From: JBLZUR01 sp048565625 | Lineage (GTDB): Bacteria > Pseudomonadota > Alphaproteobacteria > Sphingomonadales > Sphingomonadaceae | NCBI RefSeq assembly: GCF_048565625.1 | Contig: NZ_JBLZUR010000002.1 | Coordinates: 434,001-498,000 of the forward strand | Length of the DNA: 64,000 nt | Direction: 5' to 3' | Part shown: piece after piece, positions 1 to 7,911 of the stretch | How positions within the stretch are numbered: the stretch's first letter is position 1 | Layout: each line of letters begins with the position of its first letter | Made by a program: the position numbers and the translations under genes | The notes under the pieces: generated by a model | The model's database searches: none | The model's input: only the letters and a program-made list of their open reading frames with translations | Told to the model about the DNA's origin: nothing

Positions 1-171
1 GTGGCCCCAGAGGGTGGCCTTCGAACCTCCGACGGCCGCCGCGATCCCGGACATCGTCGTCCCGGCATAACCGTGGGAGAGGAACAGATCGGCCGCGATC
101 GCGATGATCGCATCGCGCCGGTCTTGCCCTCGCGTCTCACGCCGGGAAAGGGGATTGTCCGCGACCGCCAT
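1..171 (-). CDS. TetR/AcrR family regulator, N-terminal part (cut by window edge)
   Basis: Only the first 57 codons are present; the gene runs off the left edge. The reading begins MAVADNPLSRRETRG and continues into a helix-turn-helix of TetR type: AIIAIAADLFLSHGYAGTTM, then SGIAAAVGGSKATLWGH. This is the usual TetR pattern of helix 1, turn, recognition helix and the aromatic/W position after it. TetR proteins are dimeric repressors that release DNA when they bind a ligand. The gene is divergent from the efflux operon that starts 92 bases away, so it most likely represses that pump and itself. Ligand-binding part not visible. The family assignment is firm; the target is inferred from position only. 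Confidence 0.82.
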   Translation of the reverse strand, partial: MAVADNPLSRRETRGQDRRDAIIAIAADLFLSHGYAGTTMSGIAAAVGGSKATLWGH

Positions 172-263
172 AGCCGTACCATAGAGTACACTTTTCTGAT
201 TGACGAGAACCTTCGCTGCGGCGCAATAGGATTTCGCTACCAAGCAGTACGGTTTTCCTTTTG
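172..263. promoter_or_regulatory. Divergent promoter region with a small palindrome, candidate TetR operator
   Basis: The 92-base gap between the TetR gene and the efflux operon must hold both promoters. At 176-189 there is GTAC, six bases, GTAC, an inverted repeat; a third GTAC lies at about 248-251. A TetR operator is expected here, but the palindrome is short and could be chance. No convincing -35/-10 pair was assigned. Confidence 0.3.
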
Positions 264-1721
264 ATGTCTGCGTCACGTCCATTCTTTGCCGCCCAGCTCG
301 GGTTCGCCGTCCTGGGGCTCGCCGCCTGCGCGCCGATGCCGGATCTCGGCCCCAAGCCGCTGGTCCGTACCGCCCAGAGCGTCGATGCCGCCCGCAGCCT
401 GAGCGGCACCGCCTCGGCCTGGCCGGCCGACGGCTGGTGGCTGGCCTACCGGGATCCGCAGCTTGCCGCGCTGATCGAGGAAGGGCTCGCCCGTTCTCCC
501 GACGTAGTCGCCGCCGCCGCGCGCTTCAGGAGGGCGGCGGGCCTTGCGCAGCAAGCCGGCGCGCCGCTCCTGCCGTCATTCGACGTGACGGGCCGGGCGG
601 GGTTCGACAAGCAGAGCTACAACCTTGGCTTCCCGAAGGAGTTCGTGCCCCAGGGCTGGCTCGACACCGGTCAGGTGGCCGGGCAGTTCAATCTCGAGCT
701 CGATATCTGGGGCCGCAACCGGGCGGCGCTCGCCGCCGCAACATCGGAGGCGCGGGCGGCCGAGATCGATGCGCAGCAGGCGCGGTTGATGCTGACCACC
801 GGCATCGCGGATGCCTATGCCGACCTCTCCCGCCTTTACGCCGAGCGCGAAACCCAGCAGCGCGCGCTCGACCTTCGCCTCGCCACCCAGAACCTGGTCG
901 GTCAGCGCGAGCAGAACGGACTGGAGACGCGGGGCAGCCTGCGCCAGGCCGACGCAACGGTGTCCTCCGCGCGCGCCAGCCTCGCCGCCGCGAACGAGGC
1001 GATCGCGCTCCGATCGAACCAGATCGCCGCGCTGATCGGCGCCGGCCCCGATCGCGCGCTGACGATCACGCCGCCGCGCCTCGCCGCGCTGGTGCCGCAG
1101 GCCCTGCCGCAGGACGTCACCACCGATCTTGTCGCGCGTCGTCCGGACATCGCGAGCGCGCTGGCCCGCACGGAGGCGGAGGCGAGCCGCATCAAGGTCG
1201 CGCGTGCCGACTTCTTCCCGGCCATCCGTCTGAGCGGGCTGGTCGGCTATCAGGCGCTCGGCCTGGAAAACCTCATCGAGAAGGACTCGATCTACGGCAG
1301 CGTCGGGCCGGCGATCAGCCTGCCGATCTTCCACGGCGGTGCGATCAGCGGCCAGTATCGTGCGCAGCGTGGTGCCTATGACGAGGCGGTTGCCGATTAC
1401 GACCGCTCCGTGCTCGGCGCCTATCGCGAGGTGGCGGACGCGGTCGCCAGCCGGAACATCCTGACCGAACGCCTCGACAGCGCCAGGAAGGCGCTGGCCG
1501 CGTCGGAAGAGGCCTATTCGATCGCGCGGCAGCGTTACGAGGGTGGTCTCTCCACCTTCCTCGACGTGCTCGACGTGGAGGATCGCCTGCTTTCCGCGCG
1601 TCAGGCGGTCGCCGACCTCGACGCCCGCGCCTTCGCGCTGGACGTCGCCCTCATTCGCGCGCTCGGCGGGGGCTTCACGCCCGCCGGCATCTCCACACCC
1701 AAGGACCGTACGCATGGCTGA
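264..1721 (+). CDS. Efflux outer-membrane channel lipoprotein, NodT/TolC type
   Basis: An outer-membrane factor that forms the exit duct of a tripartite drug pump. The N-terminus has a hydrophobic signal ending in a lipobox (LAAC followed by APM), so it is a lipoprotein. The body (about 485 aa, normal for the family) has two similar halves of coiled-coil helices and beta segments, with typical NodT phrases such as WWLAYRDPQLAALIEEGL near the start, LVARRPDI in the middle and YEGGLSTFLDVLDVEDRLL near the end. TTG at 261 is also possible, but ATG 264 is preferred. Its stop overlaps the start of the membrane-fusion gene by 8 bases, so the two are co-translated. Divergent TetR upstream. Confidence 0.92.
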   Translation: MSASRPFFAAQLGFAVLGLAACAPMPDLGPKPLVRTAQSVDAARSLSGTASAWPADGWWLAYRDPQLAALIEEGLARSPDVVAAAARFRRAAGLAQQAGAPLLPSFDVTGRAGFDKQSYNLGFPKEFVPQGWLDTGQVAGQFNLELDIWGRNRAALAAATSEARAAEIDAQQARLMLTTGIADAYADLSRLYAERETQQRALDLRLATQNLVGQREQNGLETRGSLRQADATVSSARASLAAANEAIALRSNQIAALIGAGPDRALTITPPRLAALVPQALPQDVTTDLVARRPDIASALARTEAEASRIKVARADFFPAIRLSGLVGYQALGLENLIEKDSIYGSVGPAISLPIFHGGAISGQYRAQRGAYDEAVADYDRSVLGAYREVADAVASRNILTERLDSARKALAASEEAYSIARQRYEGGLSTFLDVLDVEDRLLSARQAVADLDARAFALDVALIRALGGGFTPAGISTPKDRTHG

Positions 1722-2862
1722 CGCCGCTTCCCCCACCATCGAGGCCGACGCCGAGGCACGCACCGCCCGCAATCGCGCGCTGCGCCGGACCTGGCTGATC
1801 CGCATCGCCATCGCCGTGGCGGTGATCGGGGCGTTGTGGCTGCTCTACTATCTGCTGATCGGGCGCAACCATGTCGAAACAGACAATGCCTATGTGAATG
1901 CGGAGATCGCCCAGATCACGCCCTTGCTCTCCGCTCAGGCGGTGGAGGTGCGGGTCAGCGATACCGCGCAGGTGAAGCGCGGCGAAATCCTCGTCCGCCT
2001 CGACCCGTCCAATGCCGACATCGCCATCGCGCAGGCCGAGGCGGATCTCGCCGAGGCACGGCGCCGGTTCCGCCAGACAAGCGCCACCAGCACCGCGCTC
2101 ACCTCCCAGGTGGCGGCGCGTGAGGCGGACATCGCCGCCGCGCGCACCCGCGTCGAAACGGCGCAGGCGGACTATGACCGCGCCCGCATCGACCTCGAGC
2201 GGCGTCAGAAGCTGCGCAACAGCGGTGCCGTCTCGGGGGAGGAGCTGACCAGCGCGGTCAACGCCTTTGCGGGTGCCAAGGCGGCGCTTGCCCAGGCGCG
2301 CGCGACGGTGCAGCAGGCCCAGTCCACGCGGAGCGCCGCCATCGGCGAACTCACCGCCAACGAGGCGCTGGTGAAGGGCTCGACCGAGGAGACCGATCCC
2401 GGTGTGATGGCGGCGCTTGCCCGCCTGCGCTCGGCACGCCTCGACCTCGACCGCACGGTGATCCGCGCACCGATCGACGGGGTGGTGACCAAGCGGCAGG
2501 TGCAGGTTGGCCAGCGCGTGACGCAGGGGACTCCGATCATGAGCATCGTGCCCCTGTCGCAGGTCTATGTGGACGCGAATTTCAAGGAGCGGCAGCTTCG
2601 CCGGGTGAAGGTCGGCATGCCGGCGACGGTGACGGCCGACATCTACGGCGGCGACGTCGTCTATCACGGGCGCGTGGCGGGCTTCTCCGGCGGCACCGGC
2701 TCCTCCCTGTCGCTGATCCCGGCGCAGAACGCGACGGGAAACTGGATCAAGGTGGTGCAGCGCCTGCCGGTGCGCATCGAACTGGACCCTAAGGAGCTTG
2801 CCGAGCACCCGCTCCGCATCGGCCTCTCCACAGAGGTCGAGATCGACCTTTCGGGCAACTGA
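1714..2862 (+). CDS. emrA: Membrane-fusion (HlyD/EmrA-type) subunit of MFS efflux pump
   Basis: A 382-aa periplasmic adaptor anchored by one transmembrane helix at about residues 27-47. It is followed by the barrel/lipoyl half motif around HVETDNAYVNAEIAQITP, a long alpha-helical coiled-coil hairpin rich in Ala, Arg and Gln (about residues 100-230), then the second lipoyl half with VIRAPIDGVVTKRQVQVGQ and the beta-barrel. This is the EmrA order. It links the inner-membrane transporter encoded next to the outer-membrane channel encoded before it. ATG at 1714 overlaps the previous stop (ATGGCTGA). It ends 7 bases before the transporter gene. The emrA symbol is by family; substrate unknown. Confidence 0.9.
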   Translation: MADAASPTIEADAEARTARNRALRRTWLIRIAIAVAVIGALWLLYYLLIGRNHVETDNAYVNAEIAQITPLLSAQAVEVRVSDTAQVKRGEILVRLDPSNADIAIAQAEADLAEARRRFRQTSATSTALTSQVAAREADIAAARTRVETAQADYDRARIDLERRQKLRNSGAVSGEELTSAVNAFAGAKAALAQARATVQQAQSTRSAAIGELTANEALVKGSTEETDPGVMAALARLRSARLDLDRTVIRAPIDGVVTKRQVQVGQRVTQGTPIMSIVPLSQVYVDANFKERQLRRVKVGMPATVTADIYGGDVVYHGRVAGFSGGTGSSLSLIPAQNATGNWIKVVQRLPVRIELDPKELAEHPLRIGLSTEVEIDLSGN

Positions 2863-2869
2863 GGCGGTC

Positions 2870-4396
2870 ATGGCCGGCTCTGCAGACAGCGCCGTGCTGC
2901 CGGCCAACCGGCGGCTCCTTGCCGGGCTGGTCCTCGCCCTCGGCAACTTCATGGTGGTGCTGGACCTCACCATCGCCAATGTCTCGGTCCCGCACATCGC
3001 TGGCAATCTCGGCATCTCCGCCGATCAGGGCACTTGGGTCATCACCTCCTATGCGGTGGCGGAGGCGATCTTCGTACCGCTGACCGGCTGGCTGGTGCTG
3101 CGTTTCGGCGCCGTTCGGATGCTGACCATCTGCATGGCCGGTTTCGGCATCTCGTCGGTGCTGTGCGGATTGTCGCCGACGCTCGGCATGCTGGTGGCGT
3201 CACGCATCCTGCAGGGCATGTTCGGCGGATCGATCATGCCGCTGACCCAAACCCTGCTCCTGCGGGCCTTTCCTCCGGAATCGCGCAACCGGGCGATGGC
3301 GCTTTGGGCGATGACCACTTTGCTCGGGCCGGCGGCCGGGCCGATCCTGGGCGGCTACATCAGCGACAATTGGAGCTGGCACTGGATCTTCTTCATCAAC
3401 GTGCCGGTCTGCATCGCCTGTGTCTCCGGCACCATCCTGCTGTTCAAGCCGCTGGAGACGGCCACGCGCAAGACGCCGATCGACATGGTCGGCCTCATCC
3501 TCATGCTCATCTGGATCGGCAGCCTCCAGTTGATGCTAGACATCGGTCGCGATCGTGACTGGTTCGCCGATCCGCTGGTGGTCGCGCTCGGCCTAGTGGC
3601 CGCAATCGGATTGCTGGTCTTCATCGTCTGGGAATTGACGGAGGAGCACCCGGTCGTCGATCTGCGCATCTTCCGGCATCGCGGTTTCACCTTCGGCGTC
3701 ATCGCCCTTACGCTCGCCTTTGGCGCCTATTTTGCCAGCATCGTCATCATCCCGCAGTGGTTGCAGCTTTCGCTTGGCTACCCTGCGATGGATGCCGGCC
3801 TTGTCACCGCCTTCACCGCGCTGACCGCGCTCACCACGGCGCAGCTTGTCGGCAAGTTCATGTCGAAGGTCGATGCGCGTATCCTCGTGTCGGGCGGAGT
3901 GGCCTGGACCGGGCTGATGGCGCTGTGGCGGACGCAGTGGACCAGTGGTGCCGATTTCTGGACATTGGCACTCCCCCAGGTCGTGCAGGGCTTCGGCGTA
4001 CCGTTCTTCATGATCCCGCTCACGGCGATAACGCTCGGGTCGGTCAGGCCTGAGGAAACCGCCTCCGCCGCCGGCCTGCAGAACTTCCTGCGCACGATGG
4101 CGGTCGCGATCGCAACCTCGCTCGTGCTGACCGAATGGGGCGACAACCAGCGCGTCGCGCGCAACGAAATGGCGGCGAGCCTCCGCCCCGACGACGCCCA
4201 GCACGTTCTGTCCTCCGCTGGCTTCGGTGCGGAACAAGGGCGTCAGGTGATCTCCAACTTAGTCGAGAACGAGGCGGTTGTTCTTGCCGTCACCCACACA
4301 TTCATGATCGCTGCGGTGATCATCTTCGTGTCGGCGGCGGTTGTCTGGCTCGCTCCCCGTCCCGGCGGCAAGGTGGATATGTCAAAGGCCCACTAG
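2870..4396 (+). CDS. emrB: DHA2-family MFS multidrug transporter, EmrB/QacA type
   Basis: A 508-aa proton-driven drug exporter with about 14 predicted hydrophobic helices. The N-terminus reads LVLALGNFMVVLDLTIANV, the signature of DHA2 transporters, with the conserved acidic residue of helix 1. Other family marks are ILQGMFGGSIMPL (helix 4/5) and GPAAGPILGGYISDNWSWHW (motif C) with FFINVP after it. Third gene of the OMF-EmrA-EmrB operon, 7 bases after emrA; together they would move toxic hydrophobic compounds from cytoplasm or membrane to outside. The stop codon overlaps the stop of the convergent glycosylase gene (shared CTAG). Confidence 0.92.
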   Translation: MAGSADSAVLPANRRLLAGLVLALGNFMVVLDLTIANVSVPHIAGNLGISADQGTWVITSYAVAEAIFVPLTGWLVLRFGAVRMLTICMAGFGISSVLCGLSPTLGMLVASRILQGMFGGSIMPLTQTLLLRAFPPESRNRAMALWAMTTLLGPAAGPILGGYISDNWSWHWIFFINVPVCIACVSGTILLFKPLETATRKTPIDMVGLILMLIWIGSLQLMLDIGRDRDWFADPLVVALGLVAAIGLLVFIVWELTEEHPVVDLRIFRHRGFTFGVIALTLAFGAYFASIVIIPQWLQLSLGYPAMDAGLVTAFTALTALTTAQLVGKFMSKVDARILVSGGVAWTGLMALWRTQWTSGADFWTLALPQVVQGFGVPFFMIPLTAITLGSVRPEETASAAGLQNFLRTMAVAIATSLVLTEWGDNQRVARNEMAASLRPDDAQHVLSSAGFGAEQGRQVISNLVENEAVVLAVTHTFMIAAVIIFVSAAVVWLAPRPGGKVDMSKAH

Positions 4397-4947
4397 GGGC
4401 CGATCTTCCGGCTTAGATATGGCGATCCGGCGAGGGCATAGCGCCTGACCAGATCGACGCCGGTGCTGATCCCGATCCGCCGTCCGGTCACGATCTCCGC
4501 CGATGTGCCGGCGGTCAGCACGAATGGCGGTCGATCGAGCGGCAGGCCGTCATGGGCGATGGTGACGCCGAGCGCCTGGCACAAGCGTCCGGGCCCCGCG
4601 CAGAGCAGGCGATCGGCGATACCGCCGCGCCGTTCGCGCATGAACTCCAGCCCCGCCTGCGGTTCGATCGCCCGGATCAGCACGGCGCTCCCGGGTTCGC
4701 CGCAGACGAAGTTGAGGCACCAGTGGATGCCGTAGCTGCGGTAGACATAGGCGTGCCCCGCCGGCCCGAACATCGAACGGTTGCGCGGTGTCTCGCCACG
4801 ATAGCTGTGTGACGCCGGGTCCGTGTGGTCATAGGCTTCCGTCTCCACGATCACCCCGCCGATGCCATCAACCAGCAAGGTGCAGCCGATCAGCGCCCGG
4901 GCAACCGTCTCCACATCCTGCGCGAAGAAGTCCGAGGGTAGCGGCAA
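4393..4947 (-). CDS. DNA-3-methyladenine glycosylase (AAG/MPG type)
   Basis: A base-excision repair enzyme that removes alkylated purines. About 184 aa. The family core is clear: IVETEAYDHTDPASHSYRG holds the catalytic Glu of the human AAG motif, followed by ETPRNRSMFGPAGHAYVY and YGIHWCLNFVC, and later LCAGPGRLCQALG. These are the wedge and pocket segments of the family. The start is not certain: the longest frame begins with TTG at 4947 without a strong Shine-Dalgarno sequence. It lies 14 bases downstream of the exonuclease gene on the same strand, so the two probably form a small repair operon. Convergent with emrB. Confidence 0.9.
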   Translation of the reverse strand: MPLPSDFFAQDVETVARALIGCTLLVDGIGGVIVETEAYDHTDPASHSYRGETPRNRSMFGPAGHAYVYRSYGIHWCLNFVCGEPGSAVLIRAIEPQAGLEFMRERRGGIADRLLCAGPGRLCQALGVTIAHDGLPLDRPPFVLTAGTSAEIVTGRRIGISTGVDLVRRYALAGSPYLSRKIGP

Positions 4948-4961
4948 GACGAAGTCGCGGC

Positions 4962-5465
4962 TTAAGCCGCCTCACGCGCGCGCAGCAGCCGGATCGTCTC
5001 GGCCCAGCGTCGCGCGTCGAAGTCGGCCTGATGTTGCCTCGGCAGGAGCGCGCGGGCCTGGGCTTCCGCGGCGTCGACCTGTCCGCGCGACACACCGAGG
5101 GAGACGAAGACCGCGCCGATGTCGAGGATGGGGAAGGCCTTGGTCCCGGCCGCCTCCGCCAGGGTCTCGTTCCAGTAGGCGTCGAGTTCGCTATCGGCAT
5201 AGACGGTCAGGCCGCGCGCCGCCTCGGCCAGTTCGGCCGCGACGGTCCCGACATCAAGGCCGTCGCGCTCGATCGTCTCCAGGGAGAGACCGTGCAACTG
5301 CTCCGCATCTTCGGACCAGTCCCAATAACGCCATCGCGAGGCGGGGCGGATCAGCCAGACGCGGGAGGGGCCATCCACCTCCGCCAGCGCAACCTCGATC
5401 GGATAGGACATGCCGTCATCGGGGAGGCAACTGGCCTCGAAATCGATGATGGCGATCCGGCTCAT
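4962..5465 (-). CDS. DEDDh-type 3'-5' exonuclease family protein
   Basis: 167 aa beginning MSRIAIIDFEAS; D8 and E10 form the ExoI DxE motif. A third acidic residue sits in VYADSELDAYW, and the final part LPRQHQADFDARRW gives a His with an Asp five residues later, as in DEDDh exonucleases. Length and layout fit the small single-domain members related to the DNA polymerase III epsilon fold. Substrate not known. A longer frame runs upstream, but it lacks exonuclease character and overlaps low-complexity Pro/Arg coding, so ATG 5465 is preferred. Encoded just before the glycosylase gene. Confidence 0.72.
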   Translation of the reverse strand: MSRIAIIDFEASCLPDDGMSYPIEVALAEVDGPSRVWLIRPASRWRYWDWSEDAEQLHGLSLETIERDGLDVGTVAAELAEAARGLTVYADSELDAYWNETLAEAAGTKAFPILDIGAVFVSLGVSRGQVDAAEAQARALLPRQHQADFDARRWAETIRLLRAREAA

Positions 5466-5596
5466 GTCCGGAAAATCGCCGGAAACGGGAAATGTTGCAA
5501 GGCGCGGCGATCGCCGTGCGACTATCTTTATCCGCTGTGCGAAGTCGAGTTGGCGGACTGACCCTCGACTTCGCACCAACGGGGAAGAGGAATAGG

Positions 5597-6151
5597 TTAC
5601 TCGGCAGCAGCCTTGGGCTTGCGGCCGCGACGCTTCGGCGCCTCCGCGGGGGCGGCGGCAGGGGTGGGGGCAGCGGCGGGCGCATCCGCCTCGGCCTTGG
5701 GCTTGCGCGCGCGACGGGCCGGAGCGGCGGCTGGCTGCGGCGCTTCCTCGACCTTCGGCTTCCGGCCGAGACCGATCTTGTGCGCCAGTTCCTTGCGCTG
5801 AGCCGCGTAGTTCGGCGCGACCATCGGGTAGTCGGCCGGAAGCTTCCACTTCGCGCGGTATTCGGCCGGGGTCATGCCATAGCTATTCATCAGATAGCGC
5901 TTCAGCATCTTCATTTTCTTGCCGCTTTCCAGCGACACGAGATAATCCGGCTTGATCGAGGAGCGGACCGGAACGGCCGGCTGCTGTTCGACAGGCTCCG
6001 GCGCGGCAGGTGCACCCAGACCGGTGAGCGCGCCATGGACCTTCTCGATCAGGCCCGGCAGATCGGTCACCGAAACCGTGTTGTTGGCGACATGCGCCGC
6101 CACGATGTCTGCGGTCAGGGTCAGCAGCGCTTCATTGTTCACTTCGGTCAT
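5597..6151 (-). CDS. mucR: MucR family transcriptional regulator with AT-hook-like tail
   Basis: 184 aa. The central region (about 66-130) is MucR: KPDYLVSLESGKKMKMLKRY, then TPAEYRAKWKLPADYPMVAP and HKIGLGRKPK. MucR/Ros proteins bind AT-rich DNA and control exopolysaccharide, motility and cell-cycle genes in alphaproteobacteria. The usual zinc ligands are changed here: the Cys of the CLE motif is Ser (S73) and the His of KRHL is Tyr (Y87). The C-terminal 50 residues are Ala/Pro-rich with three basic RKPK-like patches, resembling AT hooks. The N-terminal helix region (about 1-45) is the oligomerization part. Monocistronic by spacing. Confidence 0.88.
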   Translation of the reverse strand: MTEVNNEALLTLTADIVAAHVANNTVSVTDLPGLIEKVHGALTGLGAPAAPEPVEQQPAVPVRSSIKPDYLVSLESGKKMKMLKRYLMNSYGMTPAEYRAKWKLPADYPMVAPNYAAQRKELAHKIGLGRKPKVEEAPQPAAAPARRARKPKAEADAPAAAPTPAAAPAEAPKRRGRKPKAAAE

Positions 6152-6404
6152 CTAGATCTCCGGCGGGTAAATTGGGGCAAGGGGCAGGTGATTCCAACGC
6201 GCGTCTTAGGAGCACTGCCGTGATGATGCAAGATTGCTTCGGATTGATCTTGAAGAAAGGAGCAATGGCGCCCCTGAACCAGCTTGTCGAAGAACAAGCG
6301 GAGGATCGTTTCTGCTCCGACAGAATTGCGGCGAATGAGATGTTTTGGATGTAAAATCAATGAAAAGGCCGGAACAATCGGATGTTTAGGTTCGTTTGAA
6401 GAAC

Positions 6405-6758
6405 ATGATCGCGTCCTTGGTTATCGCGTGTATGCCTGTTGCAGTGACATCGGCCACGGCCTTCGTCTGTCAGTCTGGCGAGAAGGTGATACTCGCCGAC
6501 ATCCGTGCATCCGCTTCCGATCAGGTCGAACGCGATAGGCAGCGCGCGGCGCTGGCATCCATCACGCTGAACAAGCGGCTAACCTGCGAAACGGTCGAGC
6601 AACGTGCGACTGTGCTCGTCGGCCGGTGCACCTCCAACGGGCAGGACATAGCGCTTCAGCACGTCGCGAACGGCAATGCTCAGTTACGCACGGATGTTCA
6701 GGCAACCAAGGGGCGGACAATAGATACAGGCGCTCCTGGCAGAAGTGGACTGGAGTGA
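6405..6758 (+). CDS. Small secreted thermonuclease (SNase)-like protein, probably incomplete
   Basis: About 117 aa with a signal peptide (MIASLVIACMPVAVTSATA). The mature part has scattered SNase-family phrases: LADIRASASDQ resembles the region after RL.GIDAPE, TLNKRLTCETVEQRATVLVGR resembles the catalytic strand region, and NGQDIALQHVANGNAQL matches the family end (nG.dl...V..G.A). The first barrel strands with the calcium-binding Asp are not seen, so it is short for an active nuclease. Start is ATG 6405 (TTG 6396 in the same frame is an alternative). Assignment to the SNase fold is a pattern-based guess. Confidence 0.4.
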   Translation: MIASLVIACMPVAVTSATAFVCQSGEKVILADIRASASDQVERDRQRAALASITLNKRLTCETVEQRATVLVGRCTSNGQDIALQHVANGNAQLRTDVQATKGRTIDTGAPGRSGLE

Positions 6759-7257
6759 CTTCAAATGTGGTCGCCCGCTCTTGGAGAGAGGGCAGATCAG
6801 GGTCAGAGCCGCCCTCATCTTAGCGGGTCCAAACGATCGACAGGGGGTAGTCTTCGAAAACGGCGGCGAAGTAGACCAGATTCCCGCCTAGTCATCGGGA
6901 CATAGAGCGAACGAAATCCAAAAGAACCGAACGGACAGGTCGGTAGTCTTTTCGTCATCATGACTAAAGCCAAAATCCATTTGAACTCCGGATCTGATGG
7001 AGCAGAAAATGGATGCTTACTCTCGTCAACATGGCGGGTCTTGTGCGGGCAGTCACAGCCACGAAGCCGAATTTCAATCGGTCCGAGGTGTCGTTCTCTG
7101 GTTCCGGTGGAGTTCGGCTGAAGCCGGCCGGCAGCTCCGGTCCTTTGGCGGCTGCACCTAAGGCGACGAGGTCGGCGGCATCGTTCCCTTGAATTGCCGG
7201 GCGCGACGGTCTCGGCTGTCAGCCCCTCGAGCTATCGCGTGCGGCAGTGTCCTCGCT
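6759..7257. other. Gene-free stretch, nothing recognised
   Basis: About 500 bases without a convincing reading frame. A GAGGGC/GCCCTC pair near 6790-6815 could be a weak hairpin behind the secreted-protein gene but has no T-run. Codon bias across the stretch looks non-coding in all frames. Confidence 0.5.
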
Positions 7258-7572
7258 TCACGGGCCTTCGATAAGAGGAGCCGAACCGATGTCCAGATCC
7301 TCCGTTTCCGCCGCGTGCCCCGCACCGGGATCCTGCCCCAGCGCGACGGCGATCATGCGCGACCAGATCGCGGCATCACCGGCGGCAGCCATCTCTTCAT
7401 CCGGCTCCCGAAGCGTCTTGAGGACCGCGATCGCATCCTCTTCGAAGTCCCGCCATGTGCTGTCGACCTCCGACGCCGCCGACGCCTCATCGCCGGCGCC
7501 GTTGATGCTGATGCGTCGTGCCGCGAGAACGCGGGCGACCCGTTCGAGAGCTGGGCTCACCGAGATGTCCAT
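7258..7572 (-). CDS. Conserved hypothetical protein, 104 aa
   Basis: Starts MDISVSPALERVARVLAARR and contains an acidic, Ala-rich helical body with TWRDFEEDAIAVLKTLREPD and IWSRMIAVALG. I do not recognise a named domain. The phrase TLREPDE...AAGD...W..M is of a kind I associate with short proteins near acyl-CoA genes in sphingomonads, which is consistent with the crotonase remnant just upstream, but this is recollection, not proof. No signal peptide or membrane helix. A longer frame to 7734 runs into the remnant and is not needed. Confidence 0.5.
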   Translation of the reverse strand: MDISVSPALERVARVLAARRISINGAGDEASAASEVDSTWRDFEEDAIAVLKTLREPDEEMAAAGDAAIWSRMIAVALGQDPGAGHAAETEDLDIGSAPLIEGP

Positions 7573-7673
7573 GGCTTGGCCTTTCCGTTGAAGGGGCAGT
7601 TTGACTTCCAACGGTGCCAACCTGCGGACGTTCCCGACGGCTGGCGCGCACGCGACTGACGGAGCCTCGCTAG

Positions 7674-7885
7674 CTAGCCTTTCCGGAAATCGGGCGGACG
7701 CTTGGCGAAGAAGGCGGCGAGGCCCTCGCGACACTCCGCGCCCCCGCCGGCCGGGCTGATCGCAGCTGGGTCTCGAAGCCGCCGTCGAAGCTGCGCTGCA
7801 GCAGCAAGGGTCGGCGAGACCTCGCCAGGCGGGCGTGATGCTGTGAAGTCGAGGAAGCTCGCGCCGAACCCCACCGCCCGCTCGT
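7674..7885 (-). pseudogene. Enoyl-CoA hydratase/isomerase (crotonase) C-terminal remnant
   Basis: The last codons read ECREGLAAFFAKRPPDFRKG and stop; this is the hallmark C-terminus of crotonase-fold enzymes (EG..AF..KR.P.F). Upstream in the same frame is VGFGASFLDFTASRPP, while a piece like SFDGGFETQ in another frame suits the same family, so the region seems frameshifted as well as truncated. No catalytic oxyanion-hole region is present. It lies directly behind the tandem TetR gene, so an acyl-CoA catabolic operon may once have stood here. The right limit is approximate. Confidence 0.55.
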
Positions 7886-7911
7886 TTGACTATTCTTAAT
7901 GTAGCTCCGCG

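Noticed and set aside
1..264. Plus-strand 87-aa frame at the left edge
   Set aside because: It is Arg/Asp-rich noise; the minus strand reads a clear TetR helix-turn-helix over the same bases.
576..1811. Long minus-strand frame opposite the efflux channel gene
   Set aside because: Arg/Gly/Asp-rich composition typical of the antisense of a high-GC gene; the plus strand encodes a complete family protein.
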